A stretch of DNA of 64,000 bases from Sporosarcina pasteurii (GCF_041295575.1 NZ_CP160452.1:2418001-2482000); one strand, 5' to 3'. Shown: positions 37,005-45,676, numbered from the stretch's first letter. Numbers and translations: made by a program. The notes: a model not told the origin generated them from the sequence alone.

Positions 37005-37145
37005 TTGAGTTTTAAAAAGTGTGTTCGAAAATTTTTTTATGCGAACTTACTATTGCTCGTTGTTTATACTTTTCTTCCGATTTTAATCCTTTATCCTGAT
37101 TTAGAAATTTTCCAATCTAGCCTTAGTCATTTGAATAAGGATTAA
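37005..37145 (+). CDS. Small membrane peptide, 46 aa, paralogue of the ORF at 28096-28227
   Basis: Read from sequence: TTG 37005 with GAAGGGGA upstream and TAA at 37143. It has a basic N-terminus (KKCVRKFFY), one TM helix (about residues 12-29, ANLLLLVVYTFLPILIL) and the tail PDLEIFQSSLSHLNKD. Residues 13-46 match the 43-aa ORF at 28096 at 17 of 34 positions without gaps. It stands between the spore cortex enzyme gene and the CotF-like gene with about 125 bases to the latter, so it may belong to the sporulation programme. No known family is recognised. Confidence 0.65.
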   Translation: MSFKKCVRKFFYANLLLLVVYTFLPILILYPDLEIFQSSLSHLNKD

Positions 37146-37272
37146 AAGATGTTTCTCTAGAATAGTAATTTCAGATAATGATTTTTCCTGTTCATACACA
37201 CATATTTCTACATCCCTCAACCATACTAAGTACGCTACAAAAATGAAGTGACAACAGGAGGATCATTAAAAT

Positions 37273-37911
37273 ATGCATACCGAACCGAACAAACAGCCTC
37301 AAAATATGCAAACAGGGTATGTCCCCCCACAAATGAACCACGGAGGACACGAACTATTTGATGTACATGAAGTATTATCCGCAACAATCGGAGCATTAAA
37401 CCAAGCAATGATTTTACGTCCGCATGTCAAAGACCCTGAACTACTCGATATTTTGGATCGCCAACACCGGTTTTCGTTAGACGAATATAATATTACCGTG
37501 GAAGCTTTTAAAACGGGGAAAGACCCATCTCACCCAACCGGTACGTATATGATGAAACAAGAAAATGATTTTGTTTATGGGATGAAGTCGACCCAGCCTA
37601 AATCCCCAATGCAACCAGGCGCTGAAATTTCAGATGAAATGATTTCCGGCTTTTTGCTTAGTTCTGCGAAAACAGGAGCAACTGCGCGTGCAGCTGCTGC
37701 GCTCGAAACTTGTAACCCTGTGCTGCGCCGTGTACTTGCTGATTCCATACCAAACTGTATTGAAATGGCATATGAATTATCCATTTACCAAAATAAACAT
37801 CATTATTATCAAGTACCACAACTCGCACCGGAAGATATGCAAGGCCTGTTAAATGCTTATACGACGAGTCAAGGTCAACCTAGTATGCCCCCGCCAACGA
37901 ATTTACAATGA
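37273..37911 (+). CDS. Spore coat protein, CotF-like
   Basis: A 212-residue protein with a polar Pro/Gln/Asn-rich start (residues 1-25) and a C-terminal CotF/ferritin-like helical domain. The domain has HELFDVHEVLSATIGALNQAMILRPHVKDPELLDIL and, further on, FLLSSAKTGATARAAAALE and NPVLRRVLADSIPNCIEMAYELSIYQNKHHYYQVPQL. This pattern is typical of Bacillales CotF-family coat proteins. CAGGAGGATC precedes the ATG and a terminator follows. It is presumably made in the mother cell. Confidence 0.85.
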   Translation: MHTEPNKQPQNMQTGYVPPQMNHGGHELFDVHEVLSATIGALNQAMILRPHVKDPELLDILDRQHRFSLDEYNITVEAFKTGKDPSHPTGTYMMKQENDFVYGMKSTQPKSPMQPGAEISDEMISGFLLSSAKTGATARAAAALETCNPVLRRVLADSIPNCIEMAYELSIYQNKHHYYQVPQLAPEDMQGLLNAYTTSQGQPSMPPPTNLQ

Positions 37912-37920
37912 TAATATTCA

Positions 37921-37949
37921 AGCCAAGCGTAAAAGCTTGGCTTTTTTAT
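37921..37949 (+). terminator. Terminator of the CotF-like gene
   Basis: A perfect 9-bp stem (37921-37929 with 37936-37944) with a six-T tail. Confidence 0.85.
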
Positions 37950-38038
37950 CGTAAACCAACAATTAGATCATTGCGGTAGTCAAATAAACAAGGTATCATT
38001 TAAGTTATCATTATTTTATGAAAGAATGGGTGAAGCAG

Positions 38039-38698
38039 ATGCGCGTAGCAATATTCGACTTTGATGGAACTTTATATTCAAAAGAAACGTACCAAATTAT
38101 GATGGACCATTTAAAAGAACATCCTTTATACCGCAAAAGATATCCTCAATTTATGCGAACAATTTTACCACCATATATTGCGAGCAAAGCAAAAATCTAT
38201 CCAACCGAGAAAATGCGCGAACGTTCTATGCAGATTTACTTAAATGCATTAAACGAACTAACAATCGAAGAAGTTGATATTTACTTTGAACAAATTGCAC
38301 AAAAAATGCGCGAAGACTTCAACGAAGCAATTGTTGCCAAAGTAAAAGAACATGCTTCTGACGATTTTTATATGATGTTGGTATCGGGTGCATATACGCC
38401 TTTACTACATACAGCTGTTCAAGGTTTGCCTTTTGACACGATTATTGGGACAGATATCCCCGTTGCGAATGGGAAAATTACTTCAAAATCGCCAATTTAT
38501 CATATTCAAGGAACTAGGAAAAACGAGAAAATCCAACAAGTCTTACACGGTAAGAAAATAGATTGGCAAAACAGTTTTGCTTATGCAGATAGCTACTCTG
38601 ACTTATCGGTCTTAAGCTTAGTCGGCAATCCTGTCGCCGTTCAACCCGAACCGAAACTCCAAACAATCGCGGAAAGGCGAGAATGGACCATCCTATGA
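38039..38698 (+). CDS. HAD-IB family phosphatase (SerB-like fold)
   Basis: A 219-residue HAD hydrolase with motif I IFDFDGTLYS (nucleophile Asp near residue 7), motif II MLVSGAYTPLL, motif III around GTRKNEKIQQV and motif IV YADSYSDLSVL. This arrangement with a helical cap is the IB subfamily that includes phosphoserine and related phosphatases. ATG 38039 has GGGTGA six bases upstream; ATG 38018 has no ribosome site. Substrate is unknown. The window carries another HAD enzyme beside serA, which is the better phosphoserine phosphatase candidate. Confidence 0.8.
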   Translation: MRVAIFDFDGTLYSKETYQIMMDHLKEHPLYRKRYPQFMRTILPPYIASKAKIYPTEKMRERSMQIYLNALNELTIEEVDIYFEQIAQKMREDFNEAIVAKVKEHASDDFYMMLVSGAYTPLLHTAVQGLPFDTIIGTDIPVANGKITSKSPIYHIQGTRKNEKIQQVLHGKKIDWQNSFAYADSYSDLSVLSLVGNPVAVQPEPKLQTIAERREWTIL

Positions 38699-38706
38699 AC
38701 ACAACA

Positions 38707-38756
38707 AAAAACACCAATCTTGTGTAGAGACTGAACTGCTAACGATTGGTGTTTTT
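38707..38756 (+). terminator. Terminator of the HAD-IB gene
   Basis: A 13-bp stem (38707-38719 with 38744-38756) with a long loop and T-run. Confidence 0.7.
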
Positions 38757-38766
38757 ACTCCGATAA

Positions 38767-38803
38767 TAAAAAAGAGTACACGGACAATTGTCGTGTACCT
38801 TTT
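38767..38803 (-). terminator. Terminator of the ferredoxin gene
   Basis: A long palindromic stem around GTACAC..GACAATTGTC..GTGTAC with a minus-strand T-run. Confidence 0.75.
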
Positions 38804-38809
38804 CGAGAA

Positions 38810-39049
38810 TTATGCAATATTATAAAATGACTTTGCTTTTTCCAAAAACGGCAGATCTTCATCTAGTAAATCTTCTTCGTGGTAAATTGCGTCTACTGGA
38901 CAAGCAGCCACACAAGCACCGCAATCAATACAAACATCTGGATCGATAAAGTATTGATCTTCTCCTTCTTCAATACAATCTACTGGACAAACGAGAACAC
39001 AATCTGCGGCTTTTTCTGTAATACATGCTCCTGTAATGACATAAGCCAA
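38810..39049 (-). CDS. Ferredoxin with two iron-sulfur centres (7Fe/8Fe type)
   Basis: A 79-residue electron carrier of the Bacillus/Mycobacterium seven-iron ferredoxin size. Cysteines fall in ACITEKAADCVLVCPVDC (first, 3Fe-4S- or 4Fe-4S-type set) and CIDCGACVAACP (second 4Fe-4S set). It begins MAYVITGACI, a typical start for these proteins, with AAGGAGG upstream. Acidic C-terminus. The redox partner is unknown; no oxidoreductase is adjacent. Confidence 0.92.
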   Translation of the reverse strand: MAYVITGACITEKAADCVLVCPVDCIEEGEDQYFIDPDVCIDCGACVAACPVDAIYHEEDLLDEDLPFLEKAKSFYNIA

Positions 39050-39169
39050 TCATAACGCCTCCTTCTCATCAATTTACTCGACTTCTATGTCTATATAAAT
39101 AGTTTAATATACTTTAATGGAAATAAAAACCGAAATGACTTTGATTTAGTCGAATAGAATTTCCCCTCT

Positions 39170-39197
39170 AGACTTTTCGCTATAGATAAGGTATAAT
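39170..39197 (+). promoter_or_regulatory. Promoter of the structured RNA at 39200-39571
   Basis: TAGACT (39170-39175), a 16-base spacer and a perfect TATAAT (39192-39197). No open reading frame with a ribosome site follows. Confidence 0.6.
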
Positions 39198-39199
39198 AA

Positions 39200-39571
39200 A
39201 GTATTGTTAGAAATGGTAGCATACAATACTTGATACTCTGGCATTCTACGGAATGTTTTTGAAGATTCTTATTCACACTGGCGCGACTTAGGGGTCGTAA
39301 GGACGTAAGAGTAGGTAGGGCTTACGTTGTTTAAGGTAAGAAAACTCCCCAGTGGAACAATTACCGCGGTTTAGAAAGAAAAACTTTCTATAATGATAAT
39401 TCGATAATACGAATTTTAATAACATAATTCAACAATGGTTGTTACCGAGGAACTCATACGAAAAGCGCTCAAGGTCTAAATGTAGCTCACTTTGACCGAA
39501 GTGACTTGTACGTTTTCAGTTCCTAAATAAAAACAAAGGGATATGCTCCTATTATGGGCATATCTCTTTTC
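39200..39571 (+). ncRNA. Unassigned structured non-coding RNA, about 370 nt
   Basis: A 526-base gene-free stretch (39050-39575) carries a consensus -10, many local helices and a terminator. Helices include AGTATTGT/ACAATACT (39200-39230), CATTC-TACG-GAATG (39242-39255), CACTGG/CCAGTG enclosing CGAC/GTCG and ACGTAAG/CTTACGT, GAAAG/CTTTC, AATTCG/CGAATT, AACAA/TTGTT and AGGAACT/AGTTCCT. It ends in a GATATGC/GCATATC terminator at 39535-39571, shared with the opposing metA. It does not match RNase P, tmRNA, SRP RNA, S-box or T-box motifs known to me; I could not judge 6S RNA reliably. It may be a known Firmicutes RNA that I do not recognise. Confidence 0.5.
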
Positions 39572-39575
39572 CAAT

Positions 39576-40484
39576 TTATTTCCACTCAAAAGGCGTTTGT
39601 TGATAGACATAATAATTAAGCCAATTTGAAAAAAGTAAATGCGTATGAGATCGCCACGTATTTAACGGTTGTTTCGTCGGATCATCATTTGGGAAATAAT
39701 TTTCCGGTACGTCGATTGTTAATCCTTTATTTATATCACGTTCATATTCTTCTCCCAGTGTCCCCGCATCATATTCTAAATGTCCTGTAAGCATAATATG
39801 CTTTCCATTCTCAGACATAATCATGAATGCGCCCGCATCTTTTGAATGTGCAAGTAATTTAAGCTCAGGATGTTCTTTAATTTCTTTCATTGAAACGTCT
39901 GTATACCTAGAATGGGGGACGTTAAATTCATCATTAAAACCTCTCACTAGCTCTATAGTTGGGTCAGTTAACTGATGTTGATAGACACCCGAACACTTTT
40001 TTTCCAATGGGAATTTATTAATGCCATAATGATAATAAAGTGCCGCCTGTGCGCCCCAGCAAATATGTAAAACAGACGTCACATTGTCTTTTGACCATTC
40101 CATAATGTTCGTTAACTCTTCCCAGTAATTCACATCCTCAAAACGTAAATGCTCGATTGGTGCCCCGGTAATAATGAGTCCATCAAAACGACGATTTTTC
40201 ACATCTTCAAAAGTCTCATAAAAATTGTCTAAATGTGATTTACTAATATTTTTCGATTCGTGGGTCGCTGTATGTAAAAATGTTACATTGACTTGAAGAG
40301 GTGTATTTCCTAAAAGACGTAAAAGCTGTAATTCCGTCCGTTCCTTCTCCGGCATTAAATTTAATATCGTGATGTTTAGCGGACGAATATCTTGAGTTGA
40401 CGCACGTTCTTCATCCATTACAAATATTTTTTCTTGCTTTAATAATCGACGTGCTGGTAAAGCTTTCGGAATATTTATCGGCAA
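39576..40484 (-). CDS. metA: Homoserine O-acetyltransferase (MetA family)
   Basis: A 302-residue class-I-glutamine-amidotransferase-like acyltransferase for methionine synthesis. The acyl-accepting Cys 142 is in LHICWGAQ, and the His 235/Glu 237 pair is in TGHLEYD. Residue 111 is Glu, the variant linked to acetyl-CoA rather than succinyl-CoA use in this family. Start is TTG 40484 with GGAGAGAG upstream. No SAM riboswitch is visible in the 156 bases before it, unlike many Bacillus met genes. It follows an ABC permease gene on the same strand. Confidence 0.93.
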   Translation of the reverse strand: MPINIPKALPARRLLKQEKIFVMDEERASTQDIRPLNITILNLMPEKERTELQLLRLLGNTPLQVNVTFLHTATHESKNISKSHLDNFYETFEDVKNRRFDGLIITGAPIEHLRFEDVNYWEELTNIMEWSKDNVTSVLHICWGAQAALYYHYGINKFPLEKKCSGVYQHQLTDPTIELVRGFNDEFNVPHSRYTDVSMKEIKEHPELKLLAHSKDAGAFMIMSENGKHIMLTGHLEYDAGTLGEEYERDINKGLTIDVPENYFPNDDPTKQPLNTWRSHTHLLFSNWLNYYVYQQTPFEWK

Positions 40485-40640
40485 CTTTCTCTCTCCTTTT
40501 TCAACTTGAAATCTTCCAATAAGTATACACTATTTTCTATCGATTTGGATATATCTGACTCGTCATTTTGATTTAAACTAATTGAAAATAAATAAACTCC
40601 TATATTAATCGCCTCTGAAAGTACTTCACAGACAATTTGA

Positions 40641-42245
40641 TTATCCTGCAATATCCCTTTGTCGATAGCCAATGAATCCTATGACTGTGAGTACAACAGC
40701 AACAAGCACAATACTACTTATTTTCATATAGTCCATGTCTTCTACAGGTATTTGAGGAATATGTCCAAATGGCGAAATATTATTCATCCAATTAGGTACA
40801 CCGAGTAAATTTCCTAAATAGACAACTATAAAAGAATAGACTAAGTATCCCCAACTAAAACTCGTAAACTTTGGAAATACTCCTATAAGAAATATCGCTA
40901 AACTTATCATGACAAGCATTGCCGGGAAATAAACGATTCCAGCATTATAAAAAGTGCCAAAAGAAATTTCTTCTTCCATAACCACACTTCCCGCAGACCA
41001 AAGTCCAATTATAGCAAAAGTTATCATCACAAAACTTACCAATACTGAAATCGCTAGCGAACTTCCAATCATTTGCCTACGCGATACTGCTAGACTGAGT
41101 AATTGTTCTGTCCGATTCTTTTTTTCTTCCCCAATCAATTTATTCATCGCCATAATCGCCGGTATTGTGCCAATCATAGCCATTATTGACATTAACATTG
41201 GTAAAAATTGTTCGGTTAATGAATACCCATCGACTGAGGAAAGTAGGACTCCTAACAATTCATTATCCGCAAAAAACAATTCCAAATCTCCTAATACGGA
41301 ACCATAGGACACACCTAAAATAAACATACCAATCGACCAAGCAATTAAACCTGTACGTTGCAACCTAAAATAAAGCCCAAACGGACTTTGTAATAAAGGG
41401 GATGCATACTCTTTTCCAGGCTTCGCTACAATAAATCCCGCACCTAAATCTCGAAAAGCATTCAAGTAAAGTGCAACAATCGTTAATAATATTGACACGC
41501 CTATTGCTAGCATAATAGGCCACCAATAATTATTAACATACACTTCAGTTCCTAAAATCCAACCTAATGGCGAAAACCACGAAAGTACATGATCACCGAT
41601 ATCACCGATTGCGCGAATAATATACGCTATACCTAAAGTAGCGAAAGCAAATCCAATCGCCGCACGAGAATTTTCGGAAAGTTGAACGAATATTGCAGTC
41701 ACCGCCGTAAATAGAATCCCAGTTGTGCCAAGAGCAGCACCATACAGAAGCGAACCTTCTAATCCCATACTCTCTATGCCAAGCGCATATAAGCTGAAAC
41801 CAATCACATTTGCTAAAAGTATATTGACACCGCTTACAACAGTAATCGTTGCAGTGAGCGTTGACAGTCGCCCCGTCGGCAGTGATCGAATCATTTCAAT
41901 ACGCCCATCCTCTTCGTCCGCTCTTGTATGGCGTACAACTAATAAAATACTCATTAGTCCAAATGTAATCGCTGTAAATAGAAGCATTTCATGGGCAAAC
42001 ATTGCACCAATCGTATAGTTATCGATTCCATACGCCGGCCCAACCATTGCAGTCATCGCTGGATTTAACATTGTTTCAGCCATTGCCTGTCTTTCTTCAG
42101 CAGTTGAATACATCTCCGTAAAAGTTTGTGCGACTAAAATTGTAATTGCTGTAAGTGATAGAAGCCATAGTGGTATACGAATCCGATCCCGTCTTACTAT
42201 TAAACATGAAAGCGCTCCTGTATTCATAAATAGTTGTCTGAACAT
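40641..42245 (-). CDS. ABC exporter permease (ABC-2 type, about 12 TM)
   Basis: A 534-residue integral membrane protein with roughly twelve hydrophobic segments in two similar halves, the layout of single-chain ABC-2-type drug/antibiotic exporter permeases. A polar segment at KLIGEEKKNRTEQLLSLAVSRRQM precedes the second half and resembles the coupling region ARADEEDGRIEMIRSLPTGR in the first half. ATG overlaps the stop codon of the ATPase gene (TAATG), so the two are co-translated. Substrate is unknown. Confidence 0.85.
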   Translation of the reverse strand: MFRQLFMNTGALSCLIVRRDRIRIPLWLLSLTAITILVAQTFTEMYSTAEERQAMAETMLNPAMTAMVGPAYGIDNYTIGAMFAHEMLLFTAITFGLMSILLVVRHTRADEEDGRIEMIRSLPTGRLSTLTATITVVSGVNILLANVIGFSLYALGIESMGLEGSLLYGAALGTTGILFTAVTAIFVQLSENSRAAIGFAFATLGIAYIIRAIGDIGDHVLSWFSPLGWILGTEVYVNNYWWPIMLAIGVSILLTIVALYLNAFRDLGAGFIVAKPGKEYASPLLQSPFGLYFRLQRTGLIAWSIGMFILGVSYGSVLGDLELFFADNELLGVLLSSVDGYSLTEQFLPMLMSIMAMIGTIPAIMAMNKLIGEEKKNRTEQLLSLAVSRRQMIGSSLAISVLVSFVMITFAIIGLWSAGSVVMEEEISFGTFYNAGIVYFPAMLVMISLAIFLIGVFPKFTSFSWGYLVYSFIVVYLGNLLGVPNWMNNISPFGHIPQIPVEDMDYMKISSIVLVAVVLTVIGFIGYRQRDIAG

Positions 42246-43162
42246 TAAGAGACACCTCCTACTCCTAATTCTGGAGATGGTTTCGCACCTTCATAATGGC
42301 GCATAAATAAATCTTCCAATGTCGGCGGTGCAGTTTCCAATTTTACAATGCCATGCAGTGAAACAAATCTCATAACCTCGTCTAATTTTTCGCTATCGAC
42401 ATGCACCGTATATACTCCATCTGTTTCTTCAATATCGTGAACCCCTTCTAATTCCTTCAAAGTAAGCATAGGTTTCTTCGTTTCAACTTGAAGAATAATT
42501 CGTGTGAGATGACGTAACGATTGTAAAGACCCTGATTCGATAATTTCTCCTTTTCGAATGATGACCACTTTATCACAAAGACGTTCAACCTCAGATAAAA
42601 TATGGCTGGATAACAATACACTTTTCCCTGCACTTTTTGCTTCCAGTACACATTCTTGAAACACTCTTTCCATTAGCGGGTCCAGACCAGATGTTGGTTC
42701 ATCCAAAATATACAAGTCTGCATCAGATGCAAATGCTGAGATCAAAGCAACTTTCTGGCGATTTCCTTTTGAATATGTTCTGCATTTTTTCGTCGGATCT
42801 AAATCGAACCTTCGAATCAGTTCATCTCTGCGACATTTATGATTGGATCCTCGAAACTTAATAAATAAATCGATTACTTCACCACCCGTTAAATTCGGCC
42901 ATAAATTGACATCTCCAGGAACGTATGCAATCCGTTGATGAATGTCTACAGCCTCTTTCCACGCATCCATCCCGAAAATCTTTGCGTCACCGGAAGTTGC
43001 TTTCAATATGCCTAGCAAAACACGAATGGCTGTCGATTTACCGGCACCATTCGGACCGATAAATCCGACAACCTCACCTTTATTCACTTCAAGATTAATC
43101 TGGTTTAACGCAGTGAAACTACCAAACTGCTTCGTTACATTCTTTATTTGTAAGACATTCAT
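42245..43162 (-). CDS. ABC exporter ATP-binding protein
   Basis: A 305-residue ATPase of the DrrA/CcmA-like exporter class. Walker A is GPNGAGKST (about residues 36-44), the degenerate signature TYSKGNRQKVALISA, Walker B LYILDEPTSGLD, and the H-loop SSHILSEVERL. An additional C-terminal domain follows from about residue 220. GGAGAATG precedes the ATG. It pairs with the permease encoded next. It is more than 1.7 kb from the TetR gene, so control by that regulator is not evident. Confidence 0.9.
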   Translation of the reverse strand: MNVLQIKNVTKQFGSFTALNQINLEVNKGEVVGFIGPNGAGKSTAIRVLLGILKATSGDAKIFGMDAWKEAVDIHQRIAYVPGDVNLWPNLTGGEVIDLFIKFRGSNHKCRRDELIRRFDLDPTKKCRTYSKGNRQKVALISAFASDADLYILDEPTSGLDPLMERVFQECVLEAKSAGKSVLLSSHILSEVERLCDKVVIIRKGEIIESGSLQSLRHLTRIILQVETKKPMLTLKELEGVHDIEETDGVYTVHVDSEKLDEVMRFVSLHGIVKLETAPPTLEDLFMRHYEGAKPSPELGVGGVS

Positions 43163-43363
43163 TAGACATTCTCCTTCTCATAGCATGCTTTCTGAAGTAC
43201 AGCTAAATAAGTGACAAACTCGTCTAAATAAAGTGCATTATTAATGGTAACAGTTCTTCCCAATCTATATGCTTAGAAATCAGCACTAGACCAATCTGAT
43301 CGACTACAAAATAACACAGTTCAACCAAGGTGACCAATGTTCACCATCAATATTCTTCCTAAC

Positions 43364-43407
43364 TAAAAAACGTTAGACACAATTTTGCATTTTGTGCCTA
43401 ACGTTTC
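43364..43407 (-). terminator. Terminator of the coiled-coil protein gene
   Basis: Stem AAACGTTAG..CACAA with TTGTG..CTAACGTTT and a minus-strand T-run, adjacent to the stop at 43411. Confidence 0.8.
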
Positions 43408-43410
43408 TGT

Positions 43411-44031
43411 TCATTCAATACTTTTCTCACGTTCTTTTGTCTGTTCATCGGCTATAGATGATGCATTTACTTTTATAAACTTTGTCATATAAGCGGAAGT
43501 TGCTTCGTATCCTGTACCAATTTTTTCGCTGAGATAATTGGTCCGTTCATATAAGATAGAACGGAAATGATCAATCTTCCTTAATATTTTTTCCGTCAAC
43601 GCTTCTTGATTTTCTAATCGTTCGATCACTTCTGTTTGAAATGCTTCATGATTTGATAATTTCTCCGACATTTCTTTTTGCAAGTTGATTTGTTGATCGA
43701 CTTTCTCAGAGAGCGTCTTATTTTCCTCATGCAATTGAGCCATAGATTTTACAGCTTGCTCATCGTCAACAGATCGCCTTTGTTGGTTATCATACAATTC
43801 TTCGATATGATAACGGACGTTTGCCATTCTCCTCGCCTGTATTCTCGATTGTTTTTTATAAGTATTTTCGATTTCTTGTAGCGATTTATATAATTTATCA
43901 TTCGCTGTTTGCTGTGCTTTCATTATTTCTGCAATATTATCTTGCCGAAATATGTTTTGATTTGGCTCAATGAGTTCATCATCATTTTTGAATATTTTCG
44001 GGTTTTTATCTGGATTCATAAATAAACCCAT
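43411..44031 (-). CDS. Coiled-coil protein of unknown function, 206 aa
   Basis: A highly charged, Gln/Glu/Lys-rich cytosolic protein with heptad-like helices from about residue 28 to 170 (for example LHEENKTLSEKVDQQINLQKEMSEKL). No signal peptide or TM segment. GGAGGAGAAGG precedes the ATG. I do not recognise a family. It is flanked by the ABC exporter and the SMR genes but has its own terminator, so no functional link is implied. Confidence 0.7.
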   Translation of the reverse strand: MGLFMNPDKNPKIFKNDDELIEPNQNIFRQDNIAEIMKAQQTANDKLYKSLQEIENTYKKQSRIQARRMANVRYHIEELYDNQQRRSVDDEQAVKSMAQLHEENKTLSEKVDQQINLQKEMSEKLSNHEAFQTEVIERLENQEALTEKILRKIDHFRSILYERTNYLSEKIGTGYEATSAYMTKFIKVNASSIADEQTKEREKSIE

Positions 44032-44103
44032 TCCTTCTCCTCCCTCTTTTCTTTATCGTATGCACGTAAGTTGAATATCGGGAGTTAAAAATCGAGTGAC
44101 TAC

Positions 44104-44418
44104 TTATGACAGGGCTTTTAATCCAACGACGCCAATAATGATAAGTCCCACACTAATGATTCTTCCTATACTTTTTGATTCATCAAAAACAATCATGTTA
44201 ATAAGCACTGCTCCTGCCGTTCCAATCCCTATCCAAACCGCATAAGCGATACTAACTTGTAAATATTTAAAAGAAACATATAAAAAGGCAAACGAGGCAG
44301 CAAAACCCAGCCCGTAAATGAGTCCATTTTGCCATGTTTTTTTCTGACTAAACATTTTTAGACCAATAACCCCAACGACTTCACTTATTGCAGCCAAAAA
44401 TACAAACAACCATCCCAT
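44104..44418 (-). CDS. Paired SMR-family efflux subunit (YkkD/SugE-like)
   Basis: A 104-residue four-helix small multidrug resistance protein. The membrane-embedded Glu is in FLAAISEVVGVIGLK (about residue 13). The conserved VSIAYAVWIGIGTAGAVLI stretch and the helix-4 GVVGLK motif are present. It lies two bases after the other SMR gene, so the pair probably works as a heterodimer like YkkCD or EbrAB, exporting cationic drugs or guanidinium-like compounds. A TetR operator lies upstream of the pair; no ykkC guanidine riboswitch is present. Confidence 0.9.
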   Translation of the reverse strand: MGWLFVFLAAISEVVGVIGLKMFSQKKTWQNGLIYGLGFAASFAFLYVSFKYLQVSIAYAVWIGIGTAGAVLINMIVFDESKSIGRIISVGLIIIGVVGLKALS

Positions 44419-44420
44419 TG

Positions 44421-44768
44421 CTATGCAAGTCCTTTCTCTCTCTTTTCCTCATCAGCTTTATCGGCTAAATTTAATCCGATGACACCGATAACTAAAATAA
44501 TAATAAACGCGACTTTGCCAAACCCTAAACTGCCGCCAAATAAAAAAACATCCATTAACGCAGTACCGACCGTACCAATTCCGGCAAAGATGGCATAAAC
44601 CGTTCCTGTCGGTAGTTCTTCACATGCTTTCGTTAAATAGTGGAAGTCTATAAAAATAAATACTACAATCAATATCCAATGCCACCAACTGCTTGCCACA
44701 TTAAATCCATATATCCATACCAATTCAAAAAAGCTTGTTAATGCGACATATATCCATTTTTTCTCCAA
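44421..44768 (-). CDS. Paired SMR-family efflux subunit (YkkC-like)
   Basis: A 115-residue four-TM SMR protein. Glu lies in LTSFFELVWIYGFNVA near residue 14, with the family segment LPTGTVYAIFAGIGTVGTAL and a charged C-terminal tail ADKADEEKREKGLA. TTG start with GAGGGAG five bases upstream. The Trp-rich segment SSWWHWILIVV in helix 2 is unusual for SMR subunits. It is the first gene of the pair, with a palindromic TetR-type operator 21 bases before the start. Confidence 0.9.
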   Translation of the reverse strand: MEKKWIYVALTSFFELVWIYGFNVASSWWHWILIVVFIFIDFHYLTKACEELPTGTVYAIFAGIGTVGTALMDVFLFGGSLGFGKVAFIIILVIGVIGLNLADKADEEKREKGLA

Positions 44769-44788
44769 AATAACTCCCTCTACCTTCT

Positions 44789-44805
44789 AGTGACTGATTG
44801 TCATT
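44789..44805. promoter_or_regulatory. TetR operator copy 1, upstream of the SMR pair
   Basis: AGTGAC-TGATT-GTCATT, nearly identical to the perfect palindrome at 45499-45515 in front of the adjacent tetR gene. Confidence 0.75.
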
Positions 44806-44902
44806 CACTTAGTTTGTAAAATAAAATGGAAATCTTTATTACACGATCCCATTCTTACCGGCTGGACGAGTTCATTCTAAACTTTGCCCCCAGCCTTATA
44901 CT

Positions 44903-45478
44903 TTATTGCTTTACGCCTAATGCATGAAGCAAAAATAACAACACTTCTTCTTTTTGACGATTCACTTCTGTTTCATCGGTCACGTCATACAAATACACTT
45001 GTTCAGCCGCAGATTCCACTAGCCCAATTAATAGCTTGGAAGTTCGCTCGATATTTATCGTATCTCGAACCACTTTTGCTTGTTCGGCTTCTATTAGGAG
45101 TGCGCTGATCCATTGATAAAATGGAGCATAGACAGTTTCCCACTCTTTTAAATGTTCGGTGGACGCAAGCCCTGCATAAATCAGCGCTTGGATTTCATTA
45201 TACTCTCGTGCAACAAGAAAAATTGCCCCTACTAATTGTTCTAGTTTCTCTTGAAATGGCGCATCCTCTTGCACGGTATCTTTCACAATATCCATCGTTT
45301 TTTCTACCATCACTTCTGCAATCGCAGGCATCAAAGCAAGCTTTGATGAAAAATATAAATAAAAAGTGCCTTGTGCAATGCCGGCATTTTTCACAATATC
45401 AGAAACAGTTGTTTTATCAATTCCTTTTTCTCGAAACATCTGAATGGCTGCATGAACGATGTTCTCCTTTTTACTCAT
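44903..45478 (-). CDS. TetR/AcrR-family regulator of the SMR pair
   Basis: A 191-residue repressor. The N-terminal HTH (about residues 6-50) includes IVHAAIQMFREKGIDKTTVSDIVKNAGIAQGTFYLYFSSK, a canonical TetR pattern; the C-terminal region is a helical ligand-binding domain. ATG 45478 has GGAGGGG upstream; the longer frame to 45514 would cover its own operator. Identical 17-base palindromic elements precede this gene and the SMR operon, so it should repress both and respond to an exported compound. Confidence 0.9.
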   Translation of the reverse strand: MSKKENIVHAAIQMFREKGIDKTTVSDIVKNAGIAQGTFYLYFSSKLALMPAIAEVMVEKTMDIVKDTVQEDAPFQEKLEQLVGAIFLVAREYNEIQALIYAGLASTEHLKEWETVYAPFYQWISALLIEAEQAKVVRDTINIERTSKLLIGLVESAAEQVYLYDVTDETEVNRQKEEVLLFLLHALGVKQ

Positions 45479-45498
45479 CAAATTTCCCCTCCAAACAT

Positions 45499-45515
45499 AA
45501 TGACTGATTGTCATT
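45499..45515. promoter_or_regulatory. TetR operator copy 2, upstream of tetR
   Basis: Perfect palindrome AATGAC-TGATT-GTCATT just before the ribosome site of the regulator, matching the site at 44789 at 16 of 17 positions. Confidence 0.8.
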
Positions 45516-45676
45516 CATTATATAATTTATTTAAATTAGAAGCAATGGAATGATCAACGGGTCATCGCCTATTGTCTTTTCCCTTTCCTTCCTGTATACT
45601 TACGTTACAAGCTGCATTGTTCGTATTACAATTAAGTTTTAACCTTTATACAGTAAAAGGGAGTTTTACATCGAAA

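Noticed and set aside
39091-39276. A 61-codon minus-strand frame upstream of the ferredoxin
   Set aside because: No ribosome site, AT-rich composition, and it covers the promoter of the structured RNA.
40475-40672. A 65-codon minus-strand frame between the ABC permease and metA
   Set aside because: It overlaps the end of the permease gene and the start of metA, has only a poorly placed ribosome site, and looks like the leader region of metA. A real small gene cannot be excluded.
44769-44902. Possible ykkC guanidine riboswitch before the SMR pair
   Set aside because: The leader is too short and contains only the TetR operator; no ykkC motif is visible.
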